Assembly: GCA_003499955.1 (NCBI GenBank)
Contig: DNRP01000124.1
Span: 5,103 to 28,402 of the forward strand
Length of the DNA: 23,300 nucleotides
Direction of reading: 5' to 3'
From: Cyanobacteria bacterium UBA9971
Lineage (GTDB): Bacteria > Cyanobacteriota > Vampirovibrionia > Gastranaerophilales > UBA9971
Shown: one piece after another, positions 14,300-23,300 of the stretch
Numbering within the stretch: position 1 is the first letter of the stretch
Layout of the letters: every line of letters begins with the position of its first letter
The notes under the pieces: generated by a model
Databases searched by the model: none
The model's input: only the letters and a program-made list of their open reading frames with translations
Told to the model about the DNA's origin: nothing
Translations under genes and position numbers: made by a program

Positions 14300-14638
14300 A
14301 TGAAATTTGCAATCCCTACAAACAATGGAAAACTATGTCTTCACTTTGGTCATTGTGAAGTATTTACATTTATTGAAGCAGACGAAACTTCAAAAACAAT
14401 TATTGATAAAGAAGAAATAACACCGCCACCTCATGAACCCGGTATTTTGCCTCCTTGGGTCGCTAAAAATGGCGCAAATGTTATTATTGCAGGCGGGATG
14501 GGTATGAGAGCTCAACAATTATTTACAGAACAGGGAATTAAAGTTATTGTAGGCGCAAGTGAAATAGATCCTGAAAAATTAGTTCTTGAATATTTAAACG
14601 GAACATTGGTAACCGGTGCAAATACTTGCGATCATTAA
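14300..14638 (+). CDS. NifX-like iron-molybdenum cofactor domain protein, His/Cys-rich type
   Basis: 112 residues. The sequence LCLHFGHCEVF (H15, H18, C19), the loop PPPHEPGILPPW (H45), VIIAGGMGMRAQQLF and the C-terminal NTCDH (C110, H112) mark the NifX-like subtype that goes with Mrp ATPases. The clustered His and Cys suggest a metal site absent from the paralog at 11508. AAAGGAG precedes the ATG; it is the last gene of the operon. I see no clear terminator in 14639-14738; an imperfect hairpin at 14739-14765 overlaps the ompH stop. Confidence 0.88.
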   Translation: MKFAIPTNNGKLCLHFGHCEVFTFIEADETSKTIIDKEEITPPPHEPGILPPWVAKNGANVIIAGGMGMRAQQLFTEQGIKVIVGASEIDPEKLVLEYLNGTLVTGANTCDH

Positions 14639-14740
14639 TTAGTTGACGTGGAAAATGTCAAATTTAGTTCAAATGATACAGATTAAAGCAGATAATTAAA
14701 AGAAACATTCAACATAAGAACTATGACTTAGTTTGAACTG

Positions 14741-15208
14741 CTATTTTAAAGCTTTTAAAACAGCACTGGTAATATCTTTTCCGCCATATAGTACACTGCT
14801 TTTTACTAAAATAATGTCATAATCACCTGTTTCGCCGATATTATTTATCGTAGCAGTTACATTTTTATTTATGTCAGAAAGTTGTTTTTGATATTCCGTA
14901 TTTATTACTTTTTTCTTGTCTTGTAATTCTTTATTATATTTTTCTTCTAATGCTTTCTTTTTGACGGCATCTTTTTCATCGGCAATCTTTTTTCTTGCAT
15001 CTTCAACAAATTTTTTCAATTCATCAAGTTTTACTTTTTGCTGGTCTTTTAAAATATTTACCTTGTCATAATTTTGTATAACATGGTTAACATCAACCAC
15101 AGCAATATTAATAATATTATTTGTTTTAGACGGAGCAAGATTGCCAAATACGGTGCTTATTCCTAAAACTAAACCGGTAATTAAAATAAATTTTGAAAAT
15201 AATTTCAT
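14741..15208 (-). CDS. OmpH/Skp-family periplasmic chaperone
   Basis: 155 residues with a signal peptide (MKLFSKFILITGLVLGISTVFG). The mature part begins IAVVDVNHVIQNYDKV, typical of OmpH/Skp, followed by a long charged coiled-coil section (about 50-125, Lys/Glu/Asp-rich) and a C-terminal YDIILVKSSVLYGGKDIT strand. Skp trimers hold unfolded outer-membrane proteins in the periplasm. AAAGGA lies upstream of ATG 15208. It is transcribed away from the TPS pair and shares the 15209-15362 control region with it; the TpsB barrel is a plausible client. Confidence 0.88.
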   Translation of the reverse strand: MKLFSKFILITGLVLGISTVFGNLAPSKTNNIINIAVVDVNHVIQNYDKVNILKDQQKVKLDELKKFVEDARKKIADEKDAVKKKALEEKYNKELQDKKKVINTEYQKQLSDINKNVTATINNIGETGDYDIILVKSSVLYGGKDITSAVLKALK

Positions 15209-15237
15209 TTTTGGAATCCTTTCTTTTTGTTTGAATG

Positions 15238-15260
15238 AAATGTAAATAAAATTTACATTT
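15238..15260. promoter_or_regulatory. Inverted repeat in the divergent ompH/tpsB region
   Basis: AAATGTAAAT (15238-15247) and ATTTACATTT (15251-15260) are perfect 10-bp arms around AAA, about 30 nt upstream of the ompH start. The symmetry suits an operator, but AT-rich DNA makes chance palindromes more likely. Confidence 0.45.
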
Positions 15261-15362
15261 GAAAAATCATTATATATTTTAAATTTCTTGTTTCATATAA
15301 AATTAAAACATAAATTTACAATATGAATAAACTTTTTATAAATTTATAAATGAGGCGTAATC

Positions 15363-17072
15363 TTGTATTTTTTAATAGTAATAATATGCTTTTGTTTATT
15401 TAGTTGTCCTGCTTATTCAGCAAACCAGCAATTACCCGGAAACCTGGAAGCGGGAAGCGTTCAACAACATGACATTAATATTTTGGAGCAAAGAGACAAA
15501 GAAAGTCAATTATTAATAGATAAAAAAAATGATGATTCGGAAATTGATATAGAAGATCTTAAATATAAAAAAGCTCCTCTTCCTGATAATTCAGAAAAAC
15601 CAACAGTATTTATTAATAAAATAAACATTAATTCCTCTTCCATACTTTCAGAAGAGGAATTGAGTAATATAAAAACCGTATATGTTAATAAAACACTGAG
15701 TATTGATGATATTAATACAATGCTTATTGAAATTAACAATTTGTACAAAAAAAAGAATTTTATAACTGCAAAAGCTGTATTGCCCGCTCAAACAATTAAA
15801 GGCGGGATTTTAAATATTGAATTGATTGAAGGAAAAATCGGTAAAGTTGTTGTTGAGGGAAATAAATTCACTCGAAAACCATATATAATAGGTAAATTTT
15901 CTCAAAAACAGGGTGATGTATTTAATATAAAGAAGTTGGAACAAGATATTATTCGTTTTAATGACGTCAATGACGTCAAATTAAAAGGTAAAATCAAAGC
16001 GGGTGAGGCTTTTTCAGAAACAGATATTTATTTAAAAGCTTATGAACCGAATCCTTTTCATTTTGTTCCTACTTTTGATAATACAGGAAGAGAGTCTATA
16101 GGTATCTTAAAAAGCGGCATAGCTATTGCTCATGACAGTTTATTAGGGTATAGGGACAAATTGACTCTCGGCACAAGTCTTGCTCATGGAACAACAGCCG
16201 CTTATGCAAATTACGGAATCCCTGTCGGAAACAAAGGAACAAGATTAAACGGATTATTCTCTTATAACCATATTAAAATTATTGAAGGAGATTTTGAACC
16301 CTTAAATGTAACAGGGGATTCATTTATTTATGGAATTAATATTTCTCAACCTTTAATATCAAACAAAAAAGTAAAATTATACGGCGATATCGGATTTAAT
16401 TTTAAAGAATCTACAACATATTTTGATAAATTCAAAACACAGGACACACCGCTAAGAACTTTAAGTACAGGATTGAGCGCAGATGTAAATGACAAATACG
16501 GAGTTTGGCATACAGGACATAGTTTTTCAACGGGTGTCAAAATACTTGGCGGACATAAATCGTTTTTTAAATATGAGGGTAACATGTACAGAGTGCAAAG
16601 ACTGCCTAAAGGTATCATAGGCTTATTCAGGGCAAGCACTTTATTATCACCGAATGATAATCTGCCTTCCACAGAGCAGTTTCAAATCGGTGGTTCGTCA
16701 ACAATAAGAGGCTTTTCTGAAGGACTTCTTATCGGAAATAACGGATATTATACAAGTGCGGAATTTATTGTACCGTTATCCTTTTTACCGGAAAAATTTT
16801 GTAAAATCCCTTTAAGAAAAATGATTAAAGGCAATCTTTTTATTGATCATGGCGCAGCTTACCCTTATAAGGCTGATGGTAGACCCGCTAATCAATACGA
16901 TTATTTAACAAGCGCAGGCATGGGGCTTAGGATTAATTTTTCTGACTACATAAGCGGAGTGTTTAACTGGGGATTTGGGATGGGAACACGCGAATCCAAC
17001 CAGCCTACGGCAAGATTTCATTTTAGCCTGCAAGCTAATCCTTTACAATTCTTAAATAAAGAAACTCTTTAA
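15363..17072 (+). CDS. Two-partner secretion transporter TpsB (ShlB/FhaC/HecB family)
   Basis: Outer-membrane pore that exports its TpsA partner from the periplasm. The 569-residue protein has a signal peptide (hydrophobic MYFLIVIICFCLFSCPAYSA), a linker rich in acidic and Gln residues, POTRA domains at about 78-215 (TVFINKINI, then LNIELIEGKIGKVVVEGN), and a C-terminal beta-barrel (about 235-569) with alternating strands. The IRGF motif at 448-451, the L6-loop signature VRGF of the family, is present. It ends in the aromatic strand ARFHFSLQANPLQF. The start is TTG 15363, with GAGG 7 nt ahead; the nearby ATG 15350 is out of frame. tpsA starts 67 nt after its stop. Confidence 0.93.
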   Translation: MYFLIVIICFCLFSCPAYSANQQLPGNLEAGSVQQHDINILEQRDKESQLLIDKKNDDSEIDIEDLKYKKAPLPDNSEKPTVFINKININSSSILSEEELSNIKTVYVNKTLSIDDINTMLIEINNLYKKKNFITAKAVLPAQTIKGGILNIELIEGKIGKVVVEGNKFTRKPYIIGKFSQKQGDVFNIKKLEQDIIRFNDVNDVKLKGKIKAGEAFSETDIYLKAYEPNPFHFVPTFDNTGRESIGILKSGIAIAHDSLLGYRDKLTLGTSLAHGTTAAYANYGIPVGNKGTRLNGLFSYNHIKIIEGDFEPLNVTGDSFIYGINISQPLISNKKVKLYGDIGFNFKESTTYFDKFKTQDTPLRTLSTGLSADVNDKYGVWHTGHSFSTGVKILGGHKSFFKYEGNMYRVQRLPKGIIGLFRASTLLSPNDNLPSTEQFQIGGSSTIRGFSEGLLIGNNGYYTSAEFIVPLSFLPEKFCKIPLRKMIKGNLFIDHGAAYPYKADGRPANQYDYLTSAGMGLRINFSDYISGVFNWGFGMGTRESNQPTARFHFSLQANPLQFLNKETL

Positions 17073-17139
17073 AGCAATTTTTTATTTTAGGGTTGTTATA
17101 AATTATATAAAATTAAAAATGGGGAACAGGACATAAATA

Positions 17140-20100
17140 ATGTCAAGAAGACAAAAAATCAAAAAATCAAAAAAAATAAATTTTAATATCAGCAATCAAA
17201 GGCTGATTGCTTCAACGCTTTTGATTGCTTACACATCTTTCATTGTTCAACCGATTGCATTTGCACAACAAATAGTTGTTGATGGTCGCACAAATACTAC
17301 TGTTAATGTAAACGGAACAATTTCAAACGTCAGCACTTCAACAGTTCACGGTGTAAATGCGTTCAACTCTTTCAGCAGGTTCAATGTTTATGAAGGAAAT
17401 ACGGTTAATTTAGTAGTTCCAAACAGCGCCGCAAACCTGATTAACCTCGTCAACGGTGATACCAGTTATATTAACGGGATTTTAAATTCCATTAAAAACG
17501 GACAAATCGGCGGCAATGTTTATCTTCTTAACCCTGACGGAGTTATTTTCGGCAAAAACAGCAGTGTAAACGTCGGTTCATTAAATGTATTTACTCCGAG
17601 CAAACAGCAAATGGATAAATACATGGACTTGAACGGAAATATAAATGATGTTGAAGTCGGTAAATTGTTGGACGGCGAAGTTGCGCTTACTGACAGCGGT
17701 TTAATCATTGCCGATGGCAAAATAAATGCCATAAATAAGATTGCGATGGCTGCCGGAAATGTAAGTATTAACGGAGATGTATTATCAGGAGCTGTTTTTA
17801 ACAGTAATAAAGTCGATTTTAATGATGTTGTAAATGTAAATGGCTATAATTCAGGCAAAATGGATATGGCTGTTGAAAACGGACAAATCGTTATTAAGGC
17901 TGTCAATGATGTAGAAATAAGCGGTAAAGTCGTAAATGACGGTGCAAATAGCCTTAATGCCGGTGATATCAATATTAATGCGGGAAATAACATAAAATTA
18001 AACGAAAATTCCGTTATTTCCGCAAAAGGCATGGGCGAAAACTCAAACGGCGGAAACATCAATATATGGGCTGATAATAATTCAACTTTCAACAAAAATG
18101 CCCTTATAGACGTAAAAGGTGGAATTATTTCCGGTGATGCGGGCTTTATTGAACTCAGCGCAAAAAACAGTGTGAACTTAAACGGCGGTAAATTTGAGGC
18201 TTATGCTTATAACGGCAAAAACGGCTCTATTTTAATTGATCCAGATGAGCTTGAAATAACTTCGGATTACATTACTGCCGGAGCTGACTTGACTTTGCAG
18301 GCAGATAAATTTATTGATATAGCCGAAGGGATTACTGTATCTACAAGAAAAATTGTTGATCCGTATAATGCTAACCATTTAACAGCAAACTCAATAGGAA
18401 ATTCAGGAAATTTAACTCTTGAAGCTCCCGAAATTACTGTAAACAGTGGGGCTAAGCTGCTTAGTTTTGCAAATAACGGATATAATTCAGGTGATATTAC
18501 TTTAAATGCAAATGCAAACAGAAATTCGCCCGTATATGCAGACATTAATTCTTTAATTGATATCGGTCAAAATGTTGTGATGAAAGGGAATAATATTTCT
18601 CTTAACGCTACAGCAGACAGTACACATTATTTTGACGAAGATACTTCAGAGTTTATAGAAACTCCTCTTGATTATCTGGATAATTTTTCTGTTTTTGCAG
18701 GATATTCAGAGGTTAAAGCTGAATCAAAAATTAATATCGGCAATGGTGTAAATATAACCAGTGAAAATGATTTTACTGCAAATGCAGAAACAAAAGCCGA
18801 GGCAAGCATAACTACAACTACAACCGGAGTTGGCGTTTCTGTAGCAAAAGTCGATTCTGATGCAAATATTATATTAGGTGATAATGTTTCAATTAATTCA
18901 GGAAAAGACATAGAAATAAGCGCATCTAACGAATCAAAAGTCAATTCTTCCGTAACTGCCTATTATTTTGGGGATCATGCCGGTTCATCTACTAATATAA
19001 CCATAGCTTACGGAAACATGAAGGCAGACACGAAAGTAGATATATCAAGCACTTCAAACTTAACAGCCGGTTCAAATATAAACATAAATGCAAATACCGA
19101 TAAAAATATGAGCGTTTCCGCAACAAGCAATTGCCTTGAAGACGGAAAAGCAGGAATATCAGTTGCAGTATCAACCTCGGAAGTTAATAATACAGCCGAC
19201 GTTGGCGGAACATTAAAAGCAAAGAACATCGAAGTTAAATCCAACGTAACTGTAGTTGATAAATATGATAACTATGATGCCAATCCTGATAAAAACTTTG
19301 AGGCAGGCAACTCAACAAAAGCATCTACGGATGTTGGCAGCGGAATTGGCGGCAAAATCATGGTTCCTATTGCTAAAAATACAGGATTAAAAGGCAAAAT
19401 GTCAAGCTGGTTTGGAGATAAAGACAAATCTACGACAAAATCCAATTCCGGCGGAACTAAATTGGCATTGGCAGGCGGAGTTGCTTACGCTGATCATACC
19501 AACAACTCTACAGTTAATATAAAAGATAATTCCGTTTTGGAAGCTGTAGATTCTGCAAGCGACTCGGGAAATATAATTTTAAATTCCGAAACAAAAGAAA
19601 TGGTTGAAGTTTCGGCAAAAAGTTTTGTTAACCCCCAAAATGAAACACAAAAATCAAATGCGGTTTCGGTAGCTGTAGCAATATCAACATTTAATAACAA
19701 TTCTGAAACAAAAATCGGTGATGGTTCAACATTAAACGCTTCTCACGATATTGAAGTAAAATCACTGCATAAAATGCCTTATCACATTACCTGGCACGAA
19801 ATTAACGGTATAAGCGATATTGTTGAAAAATTAAACGGTGATTTGGGCATACAAAACGGTATATTTACTACATGGGCAAGATCAACTGTCGGAACAAGCA
19901 ATGGTTCAGGCGGAACAGGAGATGGCATAGGAATAGCCGGTGCTGTTAATATTGCAGACTTTAACTCTACAAGTAAAGCCATTATTGGCAATAATGTATC
20001 AATAAATCAGGATGAAGACATAAGAACAGACTCTCAAAAGCTTACTGTTGATGCCAAAAGTGATGCGCAAACTGTTAATTTTTCAGGAATAGTAGGTTTA

Positions 20101-23100
20101 ACTTTCTTTGGAACTGATGCGGGAAAAGGCGGAGCAGGCGGTTCTTATATTGATATCGGCTATAATAATGATGTGCAGGCAATAATAAACTCAGGTTCAA
20201 TTATTGATGCAAATTACTTGCAGATTAATGCTGATTCAAGTGTAAATAATTTGTCAATTGCCGCATCTGCATCAAAAGCAGGAAAGTATGCTTTTGCGGG
20301 GAGCTTCGGGTTTTTGGATATTGACAATACTACTTTAGCCCAAATTGACAGTGCTTCAACTATTAACGTTAGGGATATTGACGGTTTTTCGGAAGATGAT
20401 GAAATAGAAAACGGGCTTGAGCTAACGGCAACTGATTATTCCAAAGCAATGAACATAACAGGCGGTGTCACAAAATCAGAGAATGCAGGTATTGGCGCAT
20501 CTCTTAGTGTTTCGGAAATAAAAAGGGATACACAGGCAATATTAGGTAAAAATCTTGACGATGAAACAGTCAAAGACAATCTTGATTTAACAACTGATTC
20601 GGATATTTTGCTGGAAGCTGAAAATACAGGCTTGATTAGCACATGGGGACTGGCAGGTGCTATTGTAACAAATGATCCGTCTGGTGTAGGCTCTGAAGAT
20701 GTTGCAAACAAAGGCGGAGAATCAGGTTCAGGAAAATTTGGTCTTGCGGTTTCAGGTGATGTCGGAATTTCCACAATAGATGAAACCATTAAAGCTTATG
20801 TTAACGATGTAACTCTTGATACAAAAGCGCATAATCTTAGTTTAACTGCAATATCAGATAACAATATTGAAGCGGTTTCAGGCTCGGCAGCTCTGGCTGT
20901 ATCAAAGAGCAATGGTCAATCCGTTGGAATTGCAGGTTCATACAGTTCTAATGAAATTGACTCTGACATAGAAGCATTTATTTTAAATACAGATATTGAA
21001 AACTCTAGTGCTGGCGGAGATATAGCGATTACAGCTGATTATACAGGTGATATTTGGGCAATTTCGGCGGGAGCTTCAGGAGCAATAGGGAAAGCAGGTC
21101 TTGCTGTTGCAGGATCTGTATCCATAAACGACTTAAATATCAAAAATTCGGGCTATATTAAGGACAGTAATATAGAAGATATTAATGATATCAGTTTAAC
21201 ATCAACAAATGATGCAAATATTGAAGCATACGGCGGTGTTTTAGCAGGCGGAAGCACAGCAGGGGTAGGAGCGGCATTTGCTTTAAATACCATAGGAGAA
21301 GATGAAGATAACACAAATTCAGCCTATATTACAGGTTCAACAATATCTAACTCTGGAAATATAAGTTTAACAGCCACTTCTAATAACACAATTGAAACGA
21401 TTACCGGCTCTGTCGGAGTCGGAAAAACCGCCGGTATTGCGGTAAGTGTTTCTTTAAATGAAATAAATAATAATACGAGCGCATATATTGATGATTCTTC
21501 CGCAACATCCGGCGGAAAGATAGAAATTAAAGCAAAAGATACTTCTATAATAAACGCAAAAGTTGCAGCAGCAGCATTAGCAGGAAGCATTTCAGCAGGA
21601 GCTTCTATTGTCACAAATGACATTGAAAACGAAATAAAAGCTTATATTAATTCATCAAATATTGACGTAACAGGTGATATAAGTTTATCTTCAGAGTCTG
21701 ATAATACTATAGAAGCTTTATCTATAGCGTTCAGCGCTTCAGGGAAAGTCGGACTTGCGGGTTCTGATGCAAGCAATGAAATTAACAATGAAACCAAGTC
21801 ATACATAACAAATTCAAACGGGATAAAAAAAATAAAATCTAACGATGGAGATATAACTTTATTTGCGGAAGATATTTCTGAGATAAAATCCATTGCGGGT
21901 GCGGCTGCTATCGGAGGAAGTGTTGGTTTTGGCGGTTCAATTGCGGATAACACAATTTCTAACGAAACTTATTCTTATGTTGATAACTCTTCTCTGGAAG
22001 CAGGCGACTTAATAAGATTAACAGGCTTGGAAAATGAGCTTATTCAATCAATATCTGCGGCCGGAGCAGGTGCAGGAACTGCAAGTGCGGCAGGTTCTGT
22101 ATCATTTAATGATATTGATAATAAAGTAAAAGCTTATATTGCTAATTCAACAGCAGTTTCTGACGGGATTTTAGACTTATCAGCCACCAATTACAGCACT
22201 ATAAAATCAATAAATGACTCTCTTGCTGTCGGTGGTTATATAGGAGTAAGCGGCGGCAAAGTTGATAATGAGATTAACAATGATATTTTAGCTTTTATAG
22301 AAAATACTACTGTTGATTCAGACGATATTACATTAACGGCTAAAACAGAAAGTACAATAGAAACAGGTGCTATAGGAGTTGCAGGGAGCGGAGGCGTTGC
22401 AGCATCAGGTTCAGAGGCAAAAAATATTGTTCAAAATGATATTAAAGCCTATATTTTAAACAGCAACGATATTAATTCTTCAGGAAATATAACTATACTG
22501 GCAGAAGATACTTCGGATATTGCTTCTATTGCAGGAAATGCGGCTTTTGGCGGTGTGGGAATCGGTATTTCTATTGCAAATAATGATATACAAAATGACA
22601 TAGAGGCTTATATTTCAAATTCTACAGTTGATGCAGACGGAAAAATAGATATAGACGCAAAATCAACACAGGAAATAGAAGTGTGGGCTGTTGCAGGAGC
22701 AGCTTCGGCAAGTTTTTCCGGTGCGGCATCAACCTCTGATATTGATATAGAAAATAATGTTAAGGCTTATATAGCAGATAATTCCGATATCAAAGGCATT
22801 GAAGGTATTGATATAAACTCTTTAAATACAACAGAAAATATCGTTGCCAAAACCGGCGGTGTTGGAGTTTCGGCGGGAGCGGCATTTGGCGGGGCAAAAT
22901 CCACTATTGATATTAATAATGCAACATTGTCTTATATTGATAATTCAATTGCCGATGCATCGGCAGCTAAAGATATCAGTATTATTGCGGAATCTGTTGA
23001 AAGCACTGATAACAAAGTTTTAGCCGGTGCTGCAAGTTTATATGCCTCAGCGCAGGCTTCATATTCCGAAACAAATTCAAGAACTTCGACTAAAGCATAT

Positions 23101-23300
23101 TTAGGGAATGATGTAACAATTTCAGAAGCTGATGATATTGTTATCAAGGCAGACAGAGATGTTGACCTCTATTCAGAAGCTCTTGGAGGGGCAGCGGGCG
23201 CAGTAGCAGTAGGCGGATCTATAGCAAGAACAAATATACTGGGTGCAACAAGCGCTTATATCGGTTCTTATACTGATATTGGTCAATCCGGCTCAAAAGC
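17140..23300 (+). CDS. TpsA filamentous-hemagglutinin-like giant exoprotein (3' end outside window)
   Basis: An open frame of 2,053 codons runs from ATG 17140 to the right edge with no stop. Residues 1-44 are a long signal peptide with a basic, Lys-rich N-region (MSRRQKIKKSKK) and cleavage probably after IAFA. The TPS domain follows: NAFNSFSRFNV (near 74-83), VNLVVPNSAANLINLVNG, GNVYLLNPDGVIFG (NPDG at 131-134), VNVGSLNVFTPS. This is the N-terminal hemagglutination-activity beta-helix recognised by TpsB. A long Asn/Gly/Ser-rich beta-helical region comes next, including ILIDPDELEI near 363-372, then an array of about 53-residue units. Its transporter is immediately upstream. It is probably a secreted or surface adhesin; the C-terminal functional part is not visible. 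Similarity of the repeat style to LktA-type fusobacterial adhesins is a guess. Confidence 0.92.
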   Translation, partial: MSRRQKIKKSKKINFNISNQRLIASTLLIAYTSFIVQPIAFAQQIVVDGRTNTTVNVNGTISNVSTSTVHGVNAFNSFSRFNVYEGNTVNLVVPNSAANLINLVNGDTSYINGILNSIKNGQIGGNVYLLNPDGVIFGKNSSVNVGSLNVFTPSKQQMDKYMDLNGNINDVEVGKLLDGEVALTDSGLIIADGKINAINKIAMAAGNVSINGDVLSGAVFNSNKVDFNDVVNVNGYNSGKMDMAVENGQIVIKAVNDVEISGKVVNDGANSLNAGDININAGNNIKLNENSVISAKGMGENSNGGNINIWADNNSTFNKNALIDVKGGIISGDAGFIELSAKNSVNLNGGKFEAYAYNGKNGSILIDPDELEITSDYITAGADLTLQADKFIDIAEGITVSTRKIVDPYNANHLTANSIGNSGNLTLEAPEITVNSGAKLLSFANNGYNSGDITLNANANRNSPVYADINSLIDIGQNVVMKGNNISLNATADSTHYFDEDTSEFIETPLDYLDNFSVFAGYSEVKAESKINIGNGVNITSENDFTANAETKAEASITTTTTGVGVSVAKVDSDANIILGDNVSINSGKDIEISASNESKVNSSVTAYYFGDHAGSSTNITIAYGNMKADTKVDISSTSNLTAGSNININANTDKNMSVSATSNCLEDGKAGISVAVSTSEVNNTADVGGTLKAKNIEVKSNVTVVDKYDNYDANPDKNFEAGNSTKASTDVGSGIGGKIMVPIAKNTGLKGKMSSWFGDKDKSTTKSNSGGTKLALAGGVAYADHTNNSTVNIKDNSVLEAVDSASDSGNIILNSETKEMVEVSAKSFVNPQNETQKSNAVSVAVAISTFNNNSETKIGDGSTLNASHDIEVKSLHKMPYHITWHEINGISDIVEKLNGDLGIQNGIFTTWARSTVGTSNGSGGTGDGIGIAGAVNIADFNSTSKAIIGNNVSINQDEDIRTDSQKLTVDAKSDAQTVNFSGIVGLTFFGTDAGKGGAGGSYIDIGYNNDVQAIINSGSIIDANYLQINADSSVNNLSIAASASKAGKYAFAGSFGFLDIDNTTLAQIDSASTINVRDIDGFSEDDEIENGLELTATDYSKAMNITGGVTKSENAGIGASLSVSEIKRDTQAILGKNLDDETVKDNLDLTTDSDILLEAENTGLISTWGLAGAIVTNDPSGVGSEDVANKGGESGSGKFGLAVSGDVGISTIDETIKAYVNDVTLDTKAHNLSLTAISDNNIEAVSGSAALAVSKSNGQSVGIAGSYSSNEIDSDIEAFILNTDIENSSAGGDIAITADYTGDIWAISAGASGAIGKAGLAVAGSVSINDLNIKNSGYIKDSNIEDINDISLTSTNDANIEAYGGVLAGGSTAGVGAAFALNTIGEDEDNTNSAYITGSTISNSGNISLTATSNNTIETITGSVGVGKTAGIAVSVSLNEINNNTSAYIDDSSATSGGKIEIKAKDTSIINAKVAAAALAGSISAGASIVTNDIENEIKAYINSSNIDVTGDISLSSESDNTIEALSIAFSASGKVGLAGSDASNEINNETKSYITNSNGIKKIKSNDGDITLFAEDISEIKSIAGAAAIGGSVGFGGSIADNTISNETYSYVDNSSLEAGDLIRLTGLENELIQSISAAGAGAGTASAAGSVSFNDIDNKVKAYIANSTAVSDGILDLSATNYSTIKSINDSLAVGGYIGVSGGKVDNEINNDILAFIENTTVDSDDITLTAKTESTIETGAIGVAGSGGVAASGSEAKNIVQNDIKAYILNSNDINSSGNITILAEDTSDIASIAGNAAFGGVGIGISIANNDIQNDIEAYISNSTVDADGKIDIDAKSTQEIEVWAVAGAASASFSGAASTSDIDIENNVKAYIADNSDIKGIEGIDINSLNTTENIVAKTGGVGVSAGAAFGGAKSTIDINNATLSYIDNSIADASAAKDISIIAESVESTDNKVLAGAASLYASAQASYSETNSRTSTKAYLGNDVTISEADDIVIKADRDVDLYSEALGGAAGAVAVGGSIARTNILGATSAYIGSYTDIGQSGSK
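20791..23300 (+). repeat. Tandem ~53-residue units in the TpsA beta-helix
   Basis: Each unit has an anchor such as KAYIxNS, followed by a turn, GDIxLxA, a charged stretch, IEAxxxAxxAS, then a Gly/Ala-rich segment and an xNDIxN lead into the next anchor. The aromatic of the anchor falls at 20797, 20977, 21154, 21325, 21484, 21643, 21802, 21976, 22135, 22294, 22450, 22609, 22768, 22933, 23098 and 23257. Spacing is 171-180 nt for the first three intervals, then mostly exactly 159 nt (range 156-174). The array is open at the right edge. Confidence 0.9.

Noticed and set aside
15960..15977. Tandem ATGACGTCA in tpsB as a regulatory site
   Set aside because: It encodes in-frame NDVNDV within the POTRA region; the repeat is explained by the protein sequence.
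17520..23147. Many minus-strand frames across the TpsA gene
   Set aside because: They are antisense to one unbroken, well-supported plus-strand coding frame and have the low-complexity composition expected of its complement.
20791..23300. CRISPR array or DNA-level satellite in the regular 159-nt spacing
   Set aside because: Units are diverged at DNA level and the periodicity is in the encoded protein; there are no identical repeats with unique spacers.

Overview
The window is AT-rich, densely coded DNA from a bacterium with an outer membrane. Evidence for the outer membrane is an OmpH/Skp-type periplasmic chaperone, a two-partner-secretion (TPS) barrel with its exoprotein, and a possible PagP-like barrel protein. 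The ferredoxin-domain Mrp/MinD ATPases with NifX-like partners are typical of anaerobes. A gut-type, low-GC lineage such as the non-photosynthetic cyanobacterial relatives (Gastranaerophilales) would fit, but this is inference; no rRNA or other taxonomic marker is present.

Left part (1-4247): the N-terminal 100 residues of a sigma-70 family factor run off the left edge on the minus strand. Divergent from it is a compact housekeeping operon, pyrH-frr-cdsA-rnc-rpe (nucleotide kinase, ribosome recycling, CDP-diacylglycerol synthesis, RNase III, pentose-phosphate epimerase). Two of its junctions are 11-nt overlaps. RNase III appears to have cysteine where a catalytic aspartate is expected.

Middle (4248-10800): a strong bidirectional hairpin, a truncated transposase and a perfect 13-bp palindrome precede a Q-rich protein with a WGDPHF motif and Ca-loop-like sequences, a candidate metal-triggered self-cleaving protein. 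Then come tmk, pgsA and trmL, separated by copies of short dispersed palindromic repeats, followed by a membrane-anchored AMMECR1-domain protein, rfbA/rmlA and a secreted possible beta-barrel protein.

Right-middle (11012-14638): a MerR-type regulator with a Cys-rich tail is divergent from a tight operon: NifX-like, two small DUF5320-like proteins, two tandem Mrp/MinD ATPases each carrying two 4Fe-4S motifs, and a second NifX-like protein. An 11-bp inverted repeat holds the -35 boxes of both divergent promoters. With no nitrogenase genes visible, this looks like a redox- or metal-regulated Fe-S/metal-cofactor handling module of unknown substrate, and is the best candidate in the window for an undescribed system.

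Right end (14741-23300): ompH/skp is divergent from a TPS pair. TpsB (569 aa, POTRA plus barrel) is followed 67 nt later by TpsA, a giant exoprotein with more than 2,050 codons in the window, still open at the right edge. Its C-terminal half is an array of units that settle to an exact 53-residue period. OmpH could chaperone these outer-membrane or secreted proteins.
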